Shown piece after piece: positions 1 through 9,647 of a stretch of 64,000 bases of DNA. Both the position numbers and the translations under genes were made by a program. The notes beneath the pieces are model-generated. The model did no database searches. It saw only the letters and a list, made by a program, of their open reading frames with translations, and had not been told where the DNA came from. The DNA lies in the NCBI GenBank assembly GCA_964506245.1, contig CAZDKK010000004.1, positions 1 through 64,000 of the forward strand. The letters run 5' to 3'. Numbering within the stretch: position 1 is the stretch's first letter; each line of letters starts with the position of its first letter. The DNA is from CAZDKK01 sp964506245 (GTDB lineage Bacteria > Eisenbacteria > RBG-16-71-46 > CAIMUX01 > WJJG01).

Positions 1-2012
1 CGCCGGCCGGCTCGGAGGGAGCCGCCGCCCCCGCGCCTCCGCCGGGGACGGCCGCCGCGACCGCCCCGCCGGGGGAGGCCGCCGATGACAGCGAAGGGTA
101 CGCCGCCAAGGACATCCACGTCCTCAAGGGCCTCGAGGGTGTGCGCCTGCGGCCGAGCATGTATATCGGCAGCACATCGTCGAAAGGGCTCCATCACCTC
201 GTTTATGAAGTCGTCGACAACGCGATCGACGAGTCCCTGGCCGGCTACTGCGACCGGATCGTCGTCACATTGCACAACGATGGGTCGGTGAGCTGCGACG
301 ACAACGGCCGCGGGATCCCCACGGATATGCACCCCGAGCAGAAGCGTCCCGCCGTCGAAGTGGTGATGACGATGCTGCACGCGGGGGGCAAGTTCGACCG
401 CAGCAGCTACAAGGTGTCCGGCGGACTCCACGGCGTCGGCGTATCGGTCGTCAACGCACTCTCGCTCTGGATGGAAGTGACGGTCCACCAGAAGGGCGCG
501 GTCTTCCGCCAGCGGTACGAGCGCGGCAACGTCGCGACGGAGCTCGAGATCATCGGGAGCACCAAGCGCCGCGGCACCATCGTGCGCTTCAAGCCGGATC
601 CGAAGATCTTCGAGGAGCTGGACTTCAAGTACGACATCGTGGCCTACCGCTTGCGCGAGCTGGCGTTCCTGAACAAGGGCGTGGCGATCAGCATTCACGA
701 GGAGGGGCCCGAGAGCGCGGCCGATCATCCGGTCTACGTGCGGGAGGACCAGTTCCTCTACGAGGGCGGCCTCGAGGCCTTCGTCAAGCACATCAACGAG
801 GGCAAGACACCGCTCCACCACGAGCCGATCGTGATGAGCCGGGAGCGGGAAGGCTTCGCCATCGAACTGGCGCTGCAGTACACCGACTCCTACGTCGAAT
901 CGCTCTTCACCTATGTGAACAACATCAACACCGTCGAGGGCGGGACCCACCTCTCGGGGTTCCGGGCGGCGCTGACGCGGAGCTTGAACGCATTCGGCCA
1001 GAAGAGCGGGCTCATCAAGGACGACAAGCTGGCGCTCTCGGGCGACGACGTCCGCGAGGGGCTGACGGCGGTGATCAGCCTGAAGCTGGCCCAACCCCAA
1101 TTCGAGGGGCAAACGAAGACCAAGCTGGGCAATAGCGAGGTTCGGGGCTTGGTCGAGTCGCTGGTGGGCGAGCACCTGAGCGATTACTTCGAAAACCACG
1201 AGGCCGTGGCGCGAACGATCGTGGAGAAGTGCATCAGCGCGGCGCGGGCCCGGGAGGCGGCGCGCAAGGCGCGCGAGCTGGCCCGGCGCAAGAGCATCCT
1301 CGACGGGGCGTCGCTGCCCGGCAAGCTGGCGGACTGCTCCGAGCGCGACCCGCAGCGCGCGGAGCTGTTCATCGTGGAGGGCGACTCGGCCGGGGGCAGC
1401 GCCAAGCAGGGACGCGACCGGCGCTTCCAGGCGATCCTGCCCCTGCGGGGCAAGATCCTCAACGTGGAGAAGGCGCGGCTCGACAAGGCCTTGGCCAGCG
1501 ACGCGATCCGCACGCTGATCACCGCGATCGGCACCGGCTTCGGCGACGAGGAATTCGACATCACCAAGGTCCGTTACGGCAAGATCATCATCATGACGGA
1601 TGCCGACGTCGACGGGGCGCACATCCGCACGCTGCTGCTGACCTTCTTCTACCGATACATGCGCCCGCTGATCGACAACGGATTCATCTTCATCGCGCAG
1701 CCGCCGCTGTACCGCATCGCGAAGGGCAAGAAGGAGTGGTACGCGTACAACGACGCGGAGCGCGATCGGCTGATGGAGGAAACCGGGCGCCAAGGGATCA
1801 TGCTGCAGCGGTACAAGGGCCTGGGCGAGATGAACCCGGATCAGCTCTGGGGGACGACGATGAATCCGGAGCAACGGGTCTTGCTGTCCGTGTCGAATGA
1901 GGACGCGGCGGAATCGGACCGGATCTTCTCGATTCTGATGGGGGACCAGGTCGAACCGCGGCGCAAGTTCATCGAGGACAACGCGCTCAAGGTCAAGAAT
2001 CTGGACATCTAG
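1..2012 (+). CDS. gyrB: DNA gyrase subunit B, 5' end outside window
   Basis: GyrB is the ATPase and strand-passage subunit of the A2B2 gyrase that supercoils DNA. The GHKL fold is visible (EVVDNAIDE near 207, DNGRGIP near 301, GGLHGVGVS near 421), followed by the transducer, the TOPRIM acidic motif EGDSAGG near 1378 and the metal-binding MTDADVDG near 1593, and the C-terminal QRYKGLGEMNP tail. The length is that of the compact GyrB without the long enterobacterial TOPRIM insert. The frame is open back to base 3, so the GTG at 141 is an internal valine and the true start lies upstream of the window. The visible N-terminus before the conserved GLEGVRLRPSMYIG is an unusual Ala/Pro-rich extension of at least 27 residues. 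gyrA follows 27 bp downstream, so the two are probably co-transcribed. Confidence 0.97.
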   Translation, partial: PAGSEGAAAPAPPPGTAAATAPPGEAADDSEGYAAKDIHVLKGLEGVRLRPSMYIGSTSSKGLHHLVYEVVDNAIDESLAGYCDRIVVTLHNDGSVSCDDNGRGIPTDMHPEQKRPAVEVVMTMLHAGGKFDRSSYKVSGGLHGVGVSVVNALSLWMEVTVHQKGAVFRQRYERGNVATELEIIGSTKRRGTIVRFKPDPKIFEELDFKYDIVAYRLRELAFLNKGVAISIHEEGPESAADHPVYVREDQFLYEGGLEAFVKHINEGKTPLHHEPIVMSREREGFAIELALQYTDSYVESLFTYVNNINTVEGGTHLSGFRAALTRSLNAFGQKSGLIKDDKLALSGDDVREGLTAVISLKLAQPQFEGQTKTKLGNSEVRGLVESLVGEHLSDYFENHEAVARTIVEKCISAARAREAARKARELARRKSILDGASLPGKLADCSERDPQRAELFIVEGDSAGGSAKQGRDRRFQAILPLRGKILNVEKARLDKALASDAIRTLITAIGTGFGDEEFDITKVRYGKIIIMTDADVDGAHIRTLLLTFFYRYMRPLIDNGFIFIAQPPLYRIAKGKKEWYAYNDAERDRLMEETGRQGIMLQRYKGLGEMNPDQLWGTTMNPEQRVLLSVSNEDAAESDRIFSILMGDQVEPRRKFIEDNALKVKNLDI

Positions 2013-2039
2013 GCGGCGCACGCGAGGCCGAGGTAAGCC

Positions 2040-4490
2040 ATGGACGCACAGAACCAGCGGATCCTGCCGGTCCTCATCGAAGAAGAGATGAAGTCGAGCT
2101 ACATCGACTACTCGATGAGCGTCATCGTCTCGCGGGCGTTGCCCGACGCCCGGGACGGCCTGAAGCCCGTGCAGCGGCGGATCCTGGTGGCGATGAACGA
2201 CCTCAACCTGCGCCACGACCGCCCGTACCGCAAGTCCGCCAAGATCACGGGCGATGTCACCGGCAACTACCATCCGCACGGCACCGTCGCCGCCTACGAC
2301 ACGATGGCCCGCCTGGCGCAGGATTTCTCGCTGCGCTACCCCCTGGTCGACGGCCAGGGCAACTTCGGCTCGGTGGACGGGGACGCCCCGGCGGCCGAGC
2401 GGTACACCGAGGCGCGGATGACGCGGCTGGCCGAGGAGATGCTGGCCGACATCGAGAAGCGCACGGTCGACTTCCGTCCGAATTACGACGAGACGCGCGA
2501 GGAACCCTCGGTCCTGCCAGCCAAGGTGCCCAACCTCCTCATCAACGGCTCCTCGGGCATCGCGGTGGGGATGGCGACCAACGTTCCGCCCCACAACCTG
2601 CGCGAGGTCACCGGCGCGATCCGCCACCTGGTAGACAACCCCGGCGCCTCGGTCGATGACCTCATGCAGCACGTCAAGGGGCCCGACTTCCCAACCGGCG
2701 GCGTCATCCTCGGCACCGCCGGCATTCGCCAGTGTTACGAGACCGGGCGCGGCCTCATCACCGTGCGCGCCCGCGCGGAGATCGAGGAGACGAAGAAGGA
2801 AAAGCAGGCGATCATCGTCACCGAGATCCCCTATCAGGTGAACAAGACCGCGCTGCTCGAACGGATCGCCGAGCTGGTCAAGTCGGGGAGCATCCGCGAC
2901 ATCGCCGACCTCCGCGACGAGTCCGACCGCGAGGGCATGCGCATCGTGATCGAGCTGAAGCGCGAGGCTCAGCCGAATGTCGTGCTGAACCAGCTGTACA
3001 AGCACACGCCGATGCAGATCACGTTCGGCGCCTACCTTCTGGCGCTGCTCGACAACCGCCCGCGGGTGTTCGCGCTGCCGGAGATGTGCCAGGCCTATAT
3101 CGACCACCGCGTCGAGGTCATCACCCGGCGGACGCAGTACGACCTCGAGCAGGCCGAGGCGCGGGCCCACATCCTCGAGGGGCTCAAGACGGCGCTCGAC
3201 CACATCGATGCGGTGATCACGCTGATCCGCAACTCCAAGACGGCGGAGGAGGCGCGGGCAGGCCTGATGACCACGTTCGGGCTGAGCGAGAAGCAGGCCC
3301 AAGCGATCCTGGAGATGCGCCTGCAGCGCCTGGTCGGCCTGGAGCGCGAGAAGATCGAGCAGGAATACCTGGAGACGATCAGGCAGATCGAGGACTTCCG
3401 CAGCATCCTGGCGAGCCGGGCGCGGATCCACGCGATCATCAAGGAGGATCTCGCGGAGTTGGCGCAGAGGTTCGGGGACGACCGGCGAACGGAGGTCGCG
3501 CCGCACGAGGACGAGATCGAGCTGGAAGACCTCATCCCGCGCGAGGACATGATCATCACGATCAGCAACCAGGGGTACATCAAGCGCGTCCCGGTGACGA
3601 CCTACCGGAGCCAGAAGCGGGGCGGCCGCGGGCTGACCGGGGCCAAGACGCGGGAAGAGGACTTCGTCGAGCACCTCTTCATCGCCAACACGCACAGCTA
3701 CATCCTCTTCTTCACCAACACGGGCCGGTGCTACTGGCTCAAGGTGTACCACGCCCCGATGGGGACGCGGCTGTCGAAGGGAAAGTCGATCCTGAACCTG
3801 ATCGATTTCCGCCCCGAGGAACGCGTGGCGGCCTTCGCCCAGGCGGATGCCTTCGACGAGGAGCGCTTCGTGGTGTTGGCCACGAGGAAGGGTCAGATCA
3901 AAAAGATGCCACTGATCGCCTTCAGCAATCCGCGCCGCAAGGGGATCTTGGCGATGACCCTCGACGAAGGCGACGAGGTGATCGGCGCCGCGGTGACCGA
4001 CGGCAGCGCGGAGATCGTGCTGGCCAAGCGGGCGGGCAAGGCGATCCGCTTCTCCGAAAGCAAGGTCCGGCCGATGGGGCGCTCGGCGGGCGGCGTCCGG
4101 GGCGCGTCGCTGGCGAGCGACGACGACGACGTCATCGGCATGGTCTGCGTGCGGGATCCCAACGCGGCGCTGCTGGTCGTGACACGCAACGGGTTCGGCA
4201 AACGCAGCCGGCTCGAGGACTACCGCGTCACGAACCGCGGCGGGCTGGGCGTGATCACCGTCAACATCACCGAGCGCAACGGCCCGATCGTCACGATCAA
4301 AGAAGTGGCCGAGGACGACGAAGTGATGATCAGCACCTCGAGCGGCATGCTGATCCGCCTGCGCATGTCGCAGGTTTCGCTCATCGGGCGCGCGACGCAG
4401 GGGGTCAAGCTGATCGACCTGCTGCCGGGCGACTACGTGACCGGCGTGGCGAAGATCGTGAAGGGCGAAGAAGAGGGGAACGGCGAGTAG
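2040..4490 (+). CDS. gyrA: DNA gyrase subunit A
   Basis: GyrA is the DNA breakage-reunion subunit of gyrase. The 816-residue protein numbers like the E. coli protein: catalytic Tyr122 with Arg121 (AAERYTEARM), and quinolone-resistance region YHPHGTVAAYD at residues 77-87. Position 83, normally Ser or Thr, is Val here, and position 82 is Thr. The C-terminal beta-pinwheel carries a gyrase box (SQKRGGRG, about residue 524) that identifies GyrA rather than ParC. The ATG at 2040 begins the conserved N-terminus and sits 27 bp after gyrB, which supports a gyrB-gyrA operon. No ParC/ParE pair is visible in the window. Confidence 0.98.
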   Translation: MDAQNQRILPVLIEEEMKSSYIDYSMSVIVSRALPDARDGLKPVQRRILVAMNDLNLRHDRPYRKSAKITGDVTGNYHPHGTVAAYDTMARLAQDFSLRYPLVDGQGNFGSVDGDAPAAERYTEARMTRLAEEMLADIEKRTVDFRPNYDETREEPSVLPAKVPNLLINGSSGIAVGMATNVPPHNLREVTGAIRHLVDNPGASVDDLMQHVKGPDFPTGGVILGTAGIRQCYETGRGLITVRARAEIEETKKEKQAIIVTEIPYQVNKTALLERIAELVKSGSIRDIADLRDESDREGMRIVIELKREAQPNVVLNQLYKHTPMQITFGAYLLALLDNRPRVFALPEMCQAYIDHRVEVITRRTQYDLEQAEARAHILEGLKTALDHIDAVITLIRNSKTAEEARAGLMTTFGLSEKQAQAILEMRLQRLVGLEREKIEQEYLETIRQIEDFRSILASRARIHAIIKEDLAELAQRFGDDRRTEVAPHEDEIELEDLIPREDMIITISNQGYIKRVPVTTYRSQKRGGRGLTGAKTREEDFVEHLFIANTHSYILFFTNTGRCYWLKVYHAPMGTRLSKGKSILNLIDFRPEERVAAFAQADAFDEERFVVLATRKGQIKKMPLIAFSNPRRKGILAMTLDEGDEVIGAAVTDGSAEIVLAKRAGKAIRFSESKVRPMGRSAGGVRGASLASDDDDVIGMVCVRDPNAALLVVTRNGFGKRSRLEDYRVTNRGGLGVITVNITERNGPIVTIKEVAEDDEVMISTSSGMLIRLRMSQVSLIGRATQGVKLIDLLPGDYVTGVAKIVKGEEEGNGE

Positions 4491-4513
4491 CACGGCTCGC
4501 GGCGCGAGCGTGC
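4490..4513. terminator. Hairpin directly after gyrA
   Basis: Starting at the last base of the gyrA stop codon, the bases CACG(g)CTCGC - GGC - GCGAGCGTG can form a strong GC stem with one bulged G. No T-tract follows, so it is not a classic intrinsic terminator. It could be an attenuator or processing site between gyrA and ileS. Confidence 0.3.
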
Positions 4514-4579
4514 GGCTCTACAGGGCGCGTCACGGCGCCGGCCTGGCGGCGAGCGCGGGGCACACGGGGAAGGCGAGCC

Positions 4580-7500
4580 ATGGGGATGTTCGAACCGGTC
4601 GACCTCAAGGTCGACTTCATCAAGCAAGAGCACGAGGTCCTCGCCTTCTGGGAGAAGGAGAAAACCTTCCAGAAGCTCATGGCGCGCAACCGCGGCCGGC
4701 AGCACTGGTCGTTCATCGACGGTCCGATGACGGCCAACAACCCCATGGGGGTGCACCACGCCTGGGGGCGCACGTACAAGGACGTCTTCCAGCGCTACAA
4801 GGCGATGCTGGGCTTCGATCAGCGCTATCAGAACGGATTCGACTGCCAGGGGCTGTGGCTCGAGGTCGAGACCGAGCGCGAGCTGGGATTCAACTCGAAG
4901 CAGGACATCGAGAACTTCGGGTTGGACAACTTCAGCCGCGCCTGCCGCGCGCGCGTCAAGAAGTTCAGCAAGATCCAGGAGGAGCAGTCGATCCGCCTCG
5001 GCCAATGGATGGACTGGCCCAACTCCTACTTCACGCTGACGGACACCAACATCGAGTACATCTGGCACTTTCTGGGGGTCTGTCACGACCGCGGGTGGCT
5101 CCGGCGCGGCCACCAGGTGATGCCATGGTGCACGCGCTGCGGCACATCGCTCTCGCAACACGAGCTGACCGATGCCTATGAGGACATCCAGGACACGAGC
5201 GTCTTCCTGAGCTTCAAGCTCCACGCCGGGGTGCGACGCGACGGGCCGTGGATGCAGGGCCTGAGCCCGCGGCGCGTGCCGGGGGAGAACGAGCGGCTGC
5301 TCGTCTGGACGACGACGCCGTGGACGCTGACCTCGAACGTCGCCGCGGCGGTCAACCCCGGCCTCACGTATGCTCGGGTGGAGTCGCAGGGCGTCGTCTA
5401 CTACTGCAGCCGGGGGGTGGTCGACGCGATCTTCAAGGGCAACGGCAAGGTGCTCGAGGAGCTGCCCGGCGCCGAGATGGTCGGGTGGGTCTACGACGGG
5501 TCCTTCGACGACCTACCGATCCTGCAGGGCGTCGAGCACGTGGTGATCCCGTGGGACGCGGTCGGCGAGACCGAGGGCTCGGGCATCGTCCACATCGCGC
5601 CGGGCTGCGGCGCCGAGGACTGCGAGCTGGGTGTCCAGTACGGGCTGCGTGCGATCGCGCCACTGGATGAGCGCGGCATCTACCTGGATGGCTTCGCCTG
5701 GCTGACCGGCATGGACGTCCACGACGTGGAGCAGCCCATCTTCGAGGACCTCAAGAAGAAGGGGCTCTTCCTGCGCCACGAGGTCTACCAGCACCGCTAC
5801 CCGTTCTGCTGGCGCTGCAAGGAAAAGCTCGTCTTCCGCATGGAGGACGAGTGGTTCATCCGCAGCGAGGAGATCCGCCCGCTCATGAAGGCCGCGGCCG
5901 AGAAGGTGCGGTGGATCCCCGAGAGCATCGGCAAACGCACGCAGGACTGGTATGACAACATGGGCGACTGGTGCATCTCGCGCAAGCGCTACTGGGGCTT
6001 GCCGCTGCCCTTCTACTTCTGCGCCGCGGGCCACAAGACCCTCGTGCGCAGCAAGAAGATGCTGCGCGAGATCGCCGTCGATCCCGCCATGGTCGATGCG
6101 CTGCCCGAGCTGCACCGGCCGTGGATCGATCCGATCAAGGTCAGGTGCCAGCACCCCGGCTGCGGCCAGGAGGCCACGCGCGTCCGGGATGTCGGCGACT
6201 GCTGGCTCGACGCGGGGATCGTGGGGTTCTCCACACTCAAGTACCACGAAGACCGCACATTCTGGGAGAAGTGGTACCCGGCCGAGCTCATCTCCGAGAT
6301 GCGCGAACAGGTCCGGCTCTGGTTCTACGCCATGATGTTCACGGGCGTCACGCTCGAGAACCGCGCCCCGTACAAGACCGTCCACAGCTACGAGAAGGTC
6401 TTTGACGAGAACGGCAGGCCGATGCACAAGAGCACCGGCAACGCAATCTGGTTCGATGACGCGGTCGAGAAGATGGGCGCCGACGTCATGCGGTGGCTCT
6501 ACTGCGCGTTCAATCCGGACAACAACCTGCGCTTCGGCTACACCGTCGCCGATGAGATGCGCCGGCGCATCATCACGCTGTGGAACGTCTACTCGTTCTT
6601 CGTCACCTACGCGGAGCTGGATGGGTTCGACCCAGCCAAGGACGCCGACCCGGCGCTGGTGGGGCAGAGCCCGAACCCGCTCGACCGCTGGATCGTCTCG
6701 TCCCTCTACCAGCTCGTGCGCGACATGCGCAGCGGGCTGGACAACTTCGACGTCATGGTGGGCTTGCGCGAGGCGGACCAGTTCCTCGAGCAGCTGTCCA
6801 CGTGGTACGTGCGCCGCTCGCGCCGGCGTTTCTGGAAGTCGGAGAGCGACGCGGACAAGAAGTGGGCCTATCACACACTGCATCATGTGCTCGTGACCTA
6901 TACGAGGGTGCTCGCGCCCATCATCCCGTTCGTGACCGAGGTGATGTTCCGCAACCTCACGGGCCCGGCGCACCGGGCGGGGGAGGCCTCGGTGCTGAAG
7001 CTGGGGTGGGACGGGGCGGCCACGCCGGAGAGCGTGCACCTGACACCGTACCCCGAGGAGCGCCCGGAGTTGGTGGACGAGGGGTTGAACACCGCGATGG
7101 AGTTCGTGCTGCGCGCGGTGAGCCTCGGCCGCGCGGCGCGGGAGAAGGCGGCTGTCAAGGTGCGCCAGCCGCTCGCGCGCGCCTGGCTCGTGCCGATGGA
7201 GGGCTCCCTGCCGCTCGGGGGCCTGGACGCAGCCCTGGCCGAGGAGCTGGTGCGCGAGATCGGCGAGGAGCTGAACGTCAAGGCGACCGACCTGTCGGTC
7301 ACGAACGCGGCGCAGTTCGGATCGCCGTCGCTCAAGCTCAATTTCCCGGTGCTGGGGAAGAAGTACGGCGCCTCGATGAAGGACCTCGCGGCAAAGGCGA
7401 AGGCGGCCTCCGGGGGAGCAGGCGGTCCGGGCGGCGGGTCGCTCAAGACCGACGCCGAGGGACGGCTACACCTGGAAGGCTACGTGCTCGACCCGGGCGA

Positions 7501-7894
7501 GTTCGAGGTCGCCTTCGAGGGTCGCCCGGGCACGGCGCTCGCGCACGACCGGTACACGATGGTCGTGCTCGACACCGCGATCACCGAGGAGCTGCGCCTC
7601 GAGGGCTGGGCGCGCGAGATCGTGCGCGCGGTGCAGGATCTGCGCAAGAAGGCCGGCTACCAGGTCGAGGACCGCATCGCGCTCCACTGCGAGCTGCCGG
7701 CGCTGGCGAGCCTGGGGAAGGCGGGCGCGGGACTGCCCGACCCGCAGCAGGTGCTCGCGCGGTTCGGGGAGTACATTCAGAGCGAGACGCTGGCGGTGTC
7801 GACCGAGCCCGTGGGCGGCGCCGCGCTCGACGCCTCCGCGGAGGTGAAGCTCGAGGCGGGCGTGAGCGGGAAGGTGGGCGTGCGCCGGGCGTGA
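4580..7894 (+). CDS. ileS: Isoleucine--tRNA ligase
   Basis: This class I synthetase charges tRNA-Ile with isoleucine. At 1104 residues it is the long, eukaryotic/archaeal-like form of IleRS. The HIGH-type signature is PMGVHHAW (residues 55-62), the CP1 editing domain is marked by VWTTTPWTLTSN, the WCISRKRYWG block is present, and the KMSKS loop is MHKST (residues 615-619). MPWCTRCGTSLSQHE favours IleRS over ValRS. The open frame runs far upstream through gyrA in a non-coding frame. The ATG at 4580 is chosen because it follows a GGGAAGG-type ribosome site and begins just before the conserved DFIKQEHEVLAFW. The longer form is often the mupirocin-insensitive type; that is family knowledge and is not shown here. 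Confidence 0.94.
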   Translation: MGMFEPVDLKVDFIKQEHEVLAFWEKEKTFQKLMARNRGRQHWSFIDGPMTANNPMGVHHAWGRTYKDVFQRYKAMLGFDQRYQNGFDCQGLWLEVETERELGFNSKQDIENFGLDNFSRACRARVKKFSKIQEEQSIRLGQWMDWPNSYFTLTDTNIEYIWHFLGVCHDRGWLRRGHQVMPWCTRCGTSLSQHELTDAYEDIQDTSVFLSFKLHAGVRRDGPWMQGLSPRRVPGENERLLVWTTTPWTLTSNVAAAVNPGLTYARVESQGVVYYCSRGVVDAIFKGNGKVLEELPGAEMVGWVYDGSFDDLPILQGVEHVVIPWDAVGETEGSGIVHIAPGCGAEDCELGVQYGLRAIAPLDERGIYLDGFAWLTGMDVHDVEQPIFEDLKKKGLFLRHEVYQHRYPFCWRCKEKLVFRMEDEWFIRSEEIRPLMKAAAEKVRWIPESIGKRTQDWYDNMGDWCISRKRYWGLPLPFYFCAAGHKTLVRSKKMLREIAVDPAMVDALPELHRPWIDPIKVRCQHPGCGQEATRVRDVGDCWLDAGIVGFSTLKYHEDRTFWEKWYPAELISEMREQVRLWFYAMMFTGVTLENRAPYKTVHSYEKVFDENGRPMHKSTGNAIWFDDAVEKMGADVMRWLYCAFNPDNNLRFGYTVADEMRRRIITLWNVYSFFVTYAELDGFDPAKDADPALVGQSPNPLDRWIVSSLYQLVRDMRSGLDNFDVMVGLREADQFLEQLSTWYVRRSRRRFWKSESDADKKWAYHTLHHVLVTYTRVLAPIIPFVTEVMFRNLTGPAHRAGEASVLKLGWDGAATPESVHLTPYPEERPELVDEGLNTAMEFVLRAVSLGRAAREKAAVKVRQPLARAWLVPMEGSLPLGGLDAALAEELVREIGEELNVKATDLSVTNAAQFGSPSLKLNFPVLGKKYGASMKDLAAKAKAASGGAGGPGGGSLKTDAEGRLHLEGYVLDPGEFEVAFEGRPGTALAHDRYTMVVLDTAITEELRLEGWAREIVRAVQDLRKKAGYQVEDRIALHCELPALASLGKAGAGLPDPQQVLARFGEYIQSETLAVSTEPVGGAALDASAEVKLEAGVSGKVGVRRA

Positions 7895-8217
7895 TGTTGG
7901 TGCAGACATCGGCCGCGAGCGAGGCAGCCCGGGCTCACAGATCTCGGTTGCCAGTATTCCCGGTTGCACCACTTGCGGCGCAGGAGTGGACTGGACACGT
8001 ATCCGCCTGTGTCCCAGCAGTAGGTGGCCGGCCGACCGAACCACGCAATTCGTTGCGAAACAGCAAGGTAGATTTGTCAGAAGGTTCCTGGTTCGCCCTC
8101 GCGGTCCCGAACCCTTCGGACGATGCGATATAGAATTGCCCAAATCTACACGACAGACGGGATGAAATAGCCAAATATTGTATTGACCTGCACCCCCCCC
8201 TCGACCAGACTGACGCC
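7895..8217. other. Intergenic stretch, no gene recognised
   Basis: These 323 bp lie between ileS and the DUF4143-type ATPase. I see no convincing open frame, RNA gene or hairpin with a T-tract. An A/T-rich patch near 8165-8185 ends in TTGACCTG, but no matching -10 box at normal spacing was found before the ATG at 8218. Confidence 0.4.
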
Positions 8218-9552
8218 ATGAAGCACATCCCCCGCAAGCTGGAATCCACCCTGGCCGCGCTACTCCGAGAGACGGGGCCAAACCACGACGTGGTTCTCAT
8301 CGAAGGCGCCCGGCAAGTGGGCAAGACCACGCTGGCAGAACGAGCGCTAGAGCAGGCACGCCTCCCAGCCATCGCCCTCAATCTCGAGAAGCAGACCTTG
8401 ATCTGCTCCCGAATCGACGAGACGCGCGAGTTCGCAGAGTTCGAGGAACTTCTCCGCGACGAGTTGCACTTCGACCCGAGAGCGAACAGCGTTCTCTTCA
8501 TCGATGAGGCGCAGGAGAGTCGCAAGCTCGGCGGGTACGTTCGGTTCATGAAGGAATCCTGGCCGGCCGCACGGGTCGTTCTGTCAGGTTCTACGCTGGC
8601 CCGGATCTTCAGAGAAGATGTGCGCTACCCTGTCGGGAGGGTCCGCCGCTTCGTCGTGCGCCCGTTCACGTTCACCGAATTCCTCACGGCTGGGGGGCAC
8701 GAACAGATGGCCCGTGACCTCCTGGCAGATCCAGGCCCCGTGAGCCCCGCGCGACACGGGCGTCTACTGGAAGCCTTGGATCGATTCCTGCTCGTCGGTG
8801 GCCTCCCGGAGGTGGTGCTTCTGCATGCGGCGGGGGGCGACTTCGGCCGGCGGCGCGCCGAGATCATTGCTGACTATGGCCAGGATTTCATCCGCTTGTT
8901 CGGCGAAGACACCATGGCAATCGTGCAGGGCTGCTTGCGCAGCGTAGCGAACTTCGTGGGGAGCCCATCGAAGAACGCCAGCGTGATCCCGCAGCCGACC
9001 AACAAGGTGAACGACGAGATCCGGCGCGTCTTCGCACGCCTCGAAAGCTGGCGCCTCGTACTCCACTGCGAGCAGCGGGGCCCCTCGCCGGAGGCCAGTC
9101 AACGGTTCCTGCCCAAACGCTATCTCTTCGACACGGGCGTGTTGCGGCACCTGCGAGAGAAGGCCCTGCCGTCGATCAGCATCGCCTCGACGCTTGACGC
9201 CGCCGAGCGACGTCCCCTCGGTGGGATCGTGGAGAACCAGGTCGCCATTGAACTAAGCGAGCTGTTTGGGGAGCTGGCCGGTTGGAAGAAGTCGTCCGCA
9301 GGCCTCGATATCGATTTCGTGTCCCGGATCGGTGAGCGCGTGATTCCAATCGAGTGCAAGGCCATCCTCCGGATCAAGCGGACACATCTGCGCGGACTCA
9401 GCAACTACCTCCACATGCATGGACAGACACTCGGTGTGCTGGTGAGCTTCGCACCGCTCGAGGTGGTGGAAGGACGGAATGGTGCCACGATACTCAACGT
9501 ACCGCTCTACCTGGCTGAGCGATTGCCGGAACTGCTGCGGCACTACGGGTGA
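8218..9552 (+). CDS. AAA ATPase with DUF4143-type C-terminus
   Basis: The family has an N-terminal P-loop ATPase and a C-terminal nuclease-like DUF4143 fold, and its role is generally unknown. The Walker A motif is GARQVGKT (residues 30-37) and the Walker B is VLFIDEAQ (about residues 92-99). A sensor-like LSGSTLARIF follows, and the RPFTFTEFL stretch is typical of the family. The C-terminal half shows YLFDTGVLRHL, GGIVENQVAIEL and a restriction-endonuclease-like DFVSRIGERVIPIECKA. Its 444 residues are normal for the family. The ATG at 8218 has no strong ribosome site. Members are common in mobile or horizontally acquired DNA; nothing nearby hints at a specific partner. Confidence 0.88.
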   Translation: MKHIPRKLESTLAALLRETGPNHDVVLIEGARQVGKTTLAERALEQARLPAIALNLEKQTLICSRIDETREFAEFEELLRDELHFDPRANSVLFIDEAQESRKLGGYVRFMKESWPAARVVLSGSTLARIFREDVRYPVGRVRRFVVRPFTFTEFLTAGGHEQMARDLLADPGPVSPARHGRLLEALDRFLLVGGLPEVVLLHAAGGDFGRRRAEIIADYGQDFIRLFGEDTMAIVQGCLRSVANFVGSPSKNASVIPQPTNKVNDEIRRVFARLESWRLVLHCEQRGPSPEASQRFLPKRYLFDTGVLRHLREKALPSISIASTLDAAERRPLGGIVENQVAIELSELFGELAGWKKSSAGLDIDFVSRIGERVIPIECKAILRIKRTHLRGLSNYLHMHGQTLGVLVSFAPLEVVEGRNGATILNVPLYLAERLPELLRHYG

Positions 9553-9647
9553 ACAGGGGGTCCGCGGACCATGCAGCTGGGCGCTCCACGCCACTGGCCC
9601 GGCCTGGGGGGGCAGACGGCCCTCTCCTGCTCACCCCCGATGGGATA

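Noticed and set aside
2732..4579. Open frame continuous with ileS running back through gyrA
   Set aside because: It lies in a non-coding frame of gyrA and is Arg/Gly/Asp-rich without domains. The ileS start is placed at 4580 by ribosome site and family N-terminus.
5513..7039. 508-codon frame on the minus strand inside ileS
   Set aside because: No ribosome site or domain; the ileS motifs are intact on the plus strand.
9559..9570. Palindrome GGTCCGCGGACC after the DUF4143-type gene
   Set aside because: It is short, has no loop or T-tract, and is expected by chance in GC-rich DNA.
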